DNA of 64,000 bases from Eudorina sp. 2006-703-Eu-15 (Eukaryota; Chlorophyta; Chlorophyceae; Chlamydomonadales; Volvocaceae): positions 1-64,000 of the forward strand of contig BDSI01000014.1 of NCBI GenBank assembly GCA_003117195.1, written 5' to 3'. Shown in pieces: positions 58,901 through 64,000 of this stretch (positions are counted from its first letter, which is position 1; the number at the start of each line of letters is the position of its first letter). Below the pieces are notes generated by a model. That model did not search any database. It was not told the DNA's origin and saw only the letters and a program-made list of their open reading frames with translations. The translations under genes and the position numbers were made by a program.

Positions 58901-61316
58901 GCGCAGCAGCGTCTGCGCGAGAGGGAAGGGTTTCACACGTAGCGCCCCGAAGCTGCTGGAGCCGCCGAGGCCGCCGGCGGCGGTGGCGCCGCCGCCGCCG
59001 CCACCTCCCACCGTGCCGACGTCCACCGGCGCGACAAAGTCGGCCTGCGTCAGGGCCACCACGCGGTGCAACGCCGGCACCCGCGTGGCGCGCGCCGACG
59101 GCTGAGCCACGTCCATCCCGCCGTCACGGTCCACCGCGGTGGCCATGGTGACGGGGCCGCTGCGTGATTCTGACTTTGACCGGCCGCCGAGCGCCGCGTG
59201 GTGTGCCTCCTTCAGCGCCGCCACGCCGCCGGCCGCCATGACGCGTGGCGACTGTGACGTCCCTGGGCCGCCGAACACGCGGCGGCCGTCCGCCCCCGAC
59301 GCTGACGGCGACGCCTCCGTGGCGGCGGAGCAGCCCAGGGTTGCAATGCCGCCGCCGCCGCCCACCGACGCCGCGGTCCTCGGGAACTTGGTCGCGGACC
59401 GCGACAGCGCGAGCGCCGCAGCGGGGGAGACGTTGAACATAAGGCCCACCGGCGAATCGGGATCCCGTACCAGGGCCGCAAAGACTCGCGGCTCCAGGAG
59501 GAACCGCTCCCGGATGTGGCTGGCCAGCGCATCGCAGAGCCCGCTGATCAGCAGCTGCATGCTGCCGGCGCCCGACAGGGCGTATACGTTCTCGCACAGG
59601 GGGCCCAGGTACTGCATCTCCGGTGCCAGCAGGCACATCGACACGCTGATGCCCAGCTGCTGCAGCCCCTGCGGGCTGGACAGCAGCGCCGGACACTGCC
59701 GCGGCTGGGGAATCGCCGCTGCCGCCGCCTCCGACTGCAGCAACTTGTGGGAGGGCGACTTGGGCGGCAGCCCGCTGGAGCCCAGAAGCGCAACCGCGCT
59801 CGTGGTACCGGCGCTCCCGCCACCGAGGCTATCGATGATCCCACTGCCGCCACCAACACCAACACCTCCTCCACCGCCGATGCGTCCACCCTCGCCGGCG
59901 ACCGCCGTCCTCGCCATGCCACATATGGTGTTCGTCACCCGGCTGGAGGACGCTGATGCTGGCAGCGGAACTTCGCCCGAGGTCATCATGGAGGGTCCGC
60001 ACCGAACCAACCATAGAGCGCCGGCGATCCGGTCGCCCACGGTCAACGGCACCAGAGCGGCCACGCACGAGTCCTGGACCTTGCCGGCGCCATCCGCCGC
60101 CTGTCCGCCCGCCATGGGACCCGCGGAGCTGTCGGACGGTATGGCATGGATCACTGGAGCCTGCGGGAGGTCGACACAGGCGGCCAGCAGGAAGCACGGG
60201 GACGCGGGACTCGTTAGGCGGTGCCCGCGTCAGGTGTGAGAGAGCTGAAGAGGACCATCATCAGGGGGATCACGTTCAAAACATGCACCGCAAGGGAGAG
60301 ACGCTTGCTTGCCGTTGCGCGACAGCGCGAAGAGGTTGAGGTTTGCACGGGCAGCAGGCTGAACGGACATGTCAAGAGGGGCGACAGCGGGGTTTTCCGT
60401 GCGTGCCGCAGTGGCCGTCTCGCGTCAAGGTGCGCCTCGATTGGAACCAGCGCGCAGGTACCCCTGTGCTGCTGCCCCTGACTAAAGGCACACAATCATT
60501 GATTGAATATCAGTAGTGGCGCGGGTGGTGCCGGCGAGAAGGCCAGGAGAAGCCGGTCAGACCCGTGGTGGTCCGTGGGGGAATTGTCCACCATCGCCGT
60601 GGCGCCAGGAGGCTCCCCTTGAAATGTTCTCGTCAGCTTGGGAGCAAATCATTCGTCATAAGACACCATGTGCGCTGCGCCGTACCACAGACGCCAAGTC
60701 TAGACATGGGCCCGGTTCCACTTGTATCGGTGCCAGCGTCTGCCACCTGTTGCCAGCCGGCTGAGTTTCACAAAAGCCTTGGTGCACGTAAACGTGTTTT
60801 TATCAAGCCAGTCACCATGCCCACCTGGGTTGCGAGCATCCGGGCCAGCATCTCTGGCAGCAGCTGTTGGCAGACAGTCCGCCGTTGCAGCCCTGCTGTT
60901 GTCGCCGCTGCCGCGCCGCTGACGTCGCATCCTGCGTGGGCATCTCCTTTGATACCTTCGTTTCCGGGCCACACCTCGAACCCTGGCCCCAGCCCCTGCT
61001 GGCCTTCCTTGCACGTCTTGACCACGTCAAACGACTCGCGGGCCAGAAGCACGAAACCGGTTGGACCGCCAGTCTTGCCGGGACCTGGAGCGCTGAAGAA
61101 ACTGCGATGCAAGTGCACAAAGTAAAATGAATTTGACGCCAATCCGCTTCAAGGACGAGTTGCGCATCCTCATCCCAAGGGCCATGCAGCGAAAGATTGT
61201 AAATGAATTCTCAGCTACATGCCACAGCAACATATGTAACCACATGTTACCTTGCTTCCGTCAAGTCCAGGAAAACCGAAACGCTGGAAAGGGCTGCGTG
61301 CGTCTTTGCTAACCAT
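49943..61316 (-). CDS. Large protein kinase with GAF-like N-terminal region, multi-exon, partly resolved
   Basis: Placed exons: 61251-61316 (MVSKDARSPFQRFGFPGLDG), one ending at 60825 with unresolved 5' edge (LLPEMLARMLATQ), 58490-60160, 57352-57886, 56698-56960, 56208-56225 (18 nt), 55560-55793, 54965-55070, 54503-54669, 54321-54393, 54036-54107, 53580-53608, 53223-53281, tentatively 52045-52078, 50573-50652 and 49943-50066. APVIHAIPSD to VAALVPLTVGDRIAGALWLV looks GAF-like. The kinase domain has the Gly loop LGHGGCAVVFKG, Lys in DCAIK, the alpha-C helix AMELAAMTTISHPNIMQ, hinge IVCEWCDKGCLATAL, catalytic loop HRDVKPANVLL (split by an intron), DFG, ANADVY, GMRPTF and CWTAEPTSRPRTPELV. It is therefore likely active, of TKL/MAP3K-like type. 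An acidic Gly/Asp-rich insert of about 55 residues lies between the Lys and alpha-C. The APE region and the FG after ADVY were not found, so one or more exons between 53,223 and 50,652 are missing from this model. Confidence 0.85.
50372..50893. repeat. Cluster of dispersed short repeats in a kinase intron region
   Basis: GGGTTTCTTTTCCTAAACAC at 50,372 and GGGTTTCCTCGATAAACACA at 50,866 are the AAACACACA type. GCATAGCACGCACTCCTGC near 50,425 and GCATAGCACGTACTCCTGCC near 50,795 are the ACTCCTGC type. The cluster spans both sides of the exon at 50,573-50,652. Confidence 0.7.
53658..53715. repeat. Two tandem 29-bp copies of the AATTGGTAGACATA repeat
   Basis: GGGCAATTGGCAGACATATA and GGGCAATTGGTAGACATATA, each followed by GCCCCTAAG or GCCCCGAAG. 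Related to single copies in NOSIP and homoserine kinase introns. Confidence 0.85.
54839..54922. repeat. Intronic inverted repeat of GGTTGGTT-type arms
   Basis: Arms of about 30 bp, the left ending GCTGGTTGGTTGGCTT and the right beginning AAGCCAACCAACCGACC, around a loop of about 18 bases, in the intron just downstream of the kinase exon at 54,965-55,070. Confidence 0.8.
57960..58165. repeat. Two ACTCCTGC-type dispersed repeats in tandem
   Basis: Two degenerate copies of about 110 bp. Each has CTTGTCACGAACTCCTGCTC or CATGAGACACGCACGCCTGC, then a pyrimidine stretch, then a CA-rich end (AAACACACATG and GAACACACACA). Located in the 600-bp kinase intron. Confidence 0.75.
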
Positions 61317-62682
61317 GTGCCTCGTAAGTCGCTGAGCAGGCGCTGGAATTGAAGCAAGGCATGGCCATCATACTCCTGCACATTTCATGCCGCAGGGTTT
61401 GACAGCGGTGCTTACAAAACGGTTCAATTGAACCCCCCCCAGTGGAAAGGCATACCTTGTCCCGATGGCAGTGCCGACTGTATTCAGATGGCTGTTTGCT
61501 ACAATGAGCTGCGGAAGGCTGTTCCCAAAGAGCAACGCTCGGCTCAACCAACTGCTGCTGCTTGCAGGGATGCTCCGTGACAGCTTGTTTTCGGCTTCCC
61601 CATAGACAAGTAAACAATGATAATGAAGTCCGAGGCATGGCTCCTCATCACAAGTAACGGGCCATTTGAGTCGTGTGTGGAAAACTGCACCAATCTTTCG
61701 CGCGATTGGATTCTAATTACGATGACCTCGAAGCCATGAAATGTGAAACGCGCTGGGCTGTCCGCTTGCATAAAACTGTACCTCCAATAGAACCCACCAT
61801 ACCTAGCCCCTCCTACAAGACAACGGTTTATATCTTTAGCTTACTTCACGACCGCTCCTATTTCTTGTTAGTCAATGAATTCTACTTTTGGTCACTTGAG
61901 CTGCAAGCCGTTGCCCTTCGTAGTTACGTCGTATTCGTACCGGTGCCGGTTGCGACGTCCGTCAACGGAGGCTCACCTGCCTCACCAATGTATATGGAAC
62001 CGCGCTAGGTATTTGGACGGTATTCGGCGATTACTTTGGTCTCTATGGGCGCCGTATCCAAGGGAAACGCGCATTCTTCGACCCTGCCTGACCCTGTTGA
62101 ACCCCTTTCAACCTTAATCGCGCGGGGCCATCTACGCTAACCCGTAGCTATCACATCTGCCAAGCGTGTACAACAGCTTGAAAGGATGGAGCGAAAGGGC
62201 GTCGGCAAGATACGGATAGCTAAGACCCTGGGCGACGCACGCACGAGACATTTGTTTGTTTCTTAGTGTTGTAATGTATCATTGTGCTTCGGGAGACCGA
62301 AAAACAGTGGAGGCGTGGACGGATAATGGCGGGGCACGTACGTGTGACGTCTAAGGGGCGAAACAGGCGAAAGTACTTCAGTAATCAAAGCGGTACAGAC
62401 GCATTCTTGAGTGATGAGACTTTTCCGGGCGCTAAGGCTATAGCAGCAGCAACACTGGAGAGGGACAGAGACGGGAGAGGGGTGAAAAAGAGATCTGTAC
62501 GGATCAGTCAGCCGAATGGAGATAGTGACGGTTTGTAAAACGGAGGTGAACATGTATGAGCTAGAGTATTATTACTTCAGGCACGCTATCGAGACACTTC
62601 ATCGTCGAGGCGCAACCTCGCAACCGACGTACGGAACCGCTGAACCTGTACTAGGACAGCGCGCAACGGGGACGGGGTTTAA
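61317..62682. other. Upstream region of kinase gene and of LINE ORF2
   Basis: Kinase promoter and 5' UTR should lie at the left end. Towards the right the sequence is less GC-rich. A short frame at 62,323-62,538 (MAGHVRVTSKGRNRRKYFSN) could be the remnant of a LINE ORF1 or 5' UTR; I cannot show it. No other gene is visible. Confidence 0.5.
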
Positions 62683-64000
62683 ATGTCGGAACACGGGTTG
62701 AGCATCATCCTATGGAACGTGCGGCACTTAGAAGAAGAGAAGCTTCAGGAATCGGATCTTATTTGGCATCTCTTATCAGCACATGACATTATCATTTGTG
62801 TCGAGACGCACGGCACCCAAGCACGTCCAACAAATAGAATACGTTTGCCGGGCTATACTCTGCACTGTATTGACCGGCCAGGAACTTCGGGTCGAGGGGA
62901 CGGGCGGGGGCGTAGCGGTATTCATCCAAGACAGGGTCTCGGACGCCTTTGATCGGGTCAAGTGCACGTCAGCCCCCCGGGGCTGCGAATCGGTGTGGTT
63001 ACGTTTGCGGTCTGAGTGGGCTAACACAGGGGGGCGTAGTATGCTTATCGGGGCATGCTATTTCGCACCGGAGTCGTCGTCCTACCATCGGGAGGGGCGT
63101 TCCGACATAACTAACGCCGAAGCTGCTTCAGAGGTCTTCGCCGCTTTACAAGGCCACCTGAGCGCCTTCAGACGAGACGAGGACTTAGTTCTGCTTGCGG
63201 GTGATTTCAACGCGCGCTTACGCGGGGGGGGGGGGTCGAGGGCATATCAGACCTACCTGATGTAGCTAGGGAGCGTGTGCCGGTCGGAGGGTCTGTGCGT
63301 GCTCAATGGGAGGGTTTGGGGAGATATTGCGGGAGAACTAACGTACGTTGGCGCAAATAGAGGTTCACGCGGCGCGGTGAACGGCAGCAGTGTATTGGCG
63401 AGCACCAGTTTGTACCCCAAGGTGTAGGAGCCTCATGGTGTTTAAGCACCTGGACGAAAATGTTACGCTCACGGGGAGTCGGTACGCGTACGTTCAGCGA
63501 CCATCGGCCAGTGAGGCTGGAGATTGACCTGCAGTTGCGGCGCCGGACGGAGGGGCCCTGGCTCCTCTGCGGGGGCGTAGGCGCGTTCGTTTCGATGTGA
63601 AAAAATGGCAAAAGTACGCGGAGCTCTTTACGCCAGACGACAGTCCCACCCTTGCCAGGCTGGAGGGGGTGGTGCAAGGTCGGACGGCTCGCTTAATAGC
63701 ACGCAGGCGGTTGAGCAAGTTGGGAACGTTCTCTATGGCGCCATGAGGAAAGCGTTTGAGGTTGGAGGGCCTGCGCAGCAGCCCGCACGGGAGCATGCGG
63801 CGTGGTGGAATGACGAGTGCGCCCGCACACACGCGGACATGACGGAGAAGCTGCGCGCAGCCTATGGACATGGGAGGTCCATGACGGAATGGGTGGCGTT
63901 CAGAGAAGCGAGGCAAGCCTTTAACAGGGCACGAAGGCATGCTATGGCCGGGTTTGAGCAACAGGAGTGGCGTGATTTCATTAGCAATTGCCGCGGCGGG
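62683..64000 (+). mobile_element. LINE-type non-LTR retrotransposon, 5' part of ORF2 with APE endonuclease, frameshifted
   Basis: The AP-endonuclease-like domain has its signature motifs in order: ILWNVRHL (Asn/Arg), IICVETHG (Glu), LLAGDFNARL (Asp/Asn) and FSDHRPVRLEIDL (Asp/His, near 63,494-63,530). The reading frame changes at least twice. One shift is near 62,895-62,905, in a G-rich stretch; another is near the 12-G run at 63,224-63,235, after which a stop occurs. A further shift follows 63,597. Past the endonuclease, KKWQKYAELFTPDDSPTLAR and EHAAWWNDECARTHADMTEK resemble the linker that precedes the reverse transcriptase in such elements. The reverse transcriptase would lie beyond the window. 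The frameshifts sit in or near G runs, so decay and sequencing error are both possible. Confidence 0.85.

Noticed and set aside
59139..60239. 366-codon plus-strand gene
   Set aside because: Antisense of the large kinase exon at 58,490-60,160, which has better protein character and correct splice phases.
60214..60495. Extra kinase exon encoding LAVHVLNVIPLMMVLFSSLT
   Set aside because: No donor or acceptor fits, a stop follows in frame, and the exon ending at 60,825 joins 60,160 directly in phase.

Overview
The window is nuclear DNA of a green alga, most likely a volvocine/chlamydomonadalean species. The evidence is GC-rich intron-dense genes with GTGAG/GTGCG donors and CGCAG acceptors, TGTAA polyadenylation motifs downstream of four genes, a plant-type homoserine kinase with an N-terminal extension that looks like a plastid targeting peptide, and a large kinase gene with a GAF-like N-terminus. 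I cannot name the species. All gene models are my own splicing by reading frame, splice sites and intron phase; nothing here was checked against transcripts.

Layout. 1-11,112: head-to-tail satellite array, 491-bp monomer, 23 copies (last one truncated), all in one orientation. 11,456-15,358 (+): adenine DNA glycosylase MUTYH, starting only about 340 bp from the array edge. 17,435-25,542 (-): 15-exon gene for a 667-residue protein I do not recognise. 26,200-29,391 (+): NOSIP, a U-box-like protein, divergent from the unknown gene. 31,328-35,826 (-): homoserine kinase, divergent from 36,255-39,162 (+): SURF6/Rrp14-type nucleolar protein. 40,671-43,705 (+): CCDC130/YJU2B, a Cwf16-family splicing factor. 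43,706-49,942: about 6 kb with no gene I can support, holding small repeats. 49,943-61,316 (-): large GAF-like plus protein kinase gene. 62,683-64,000 (+): 5' part of a LINE-type retrotransposon ORF2 with an APE-type endonuclease, broken by frameshifts and cut by the window end.

The genes are mostly unrelated housekeeping functions (base excision repair, ubiquitin/splicing-associated factors, threonine synthesis, ribosome biogenesis, pre-mRNA splicing) and do not form a pathway. Two divergent pairs probably share promoters: unknown gene/NOSIP (657 bp) and homoserine kinase/SURF6 (428 bp). Introns and spacers carry several families of short dispersed repeats. I found no convincing tRNA, rRNA or CRISPR. 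The least explained items are the satellite array, the unknown 667-residue protein and the dispersed short repeats.
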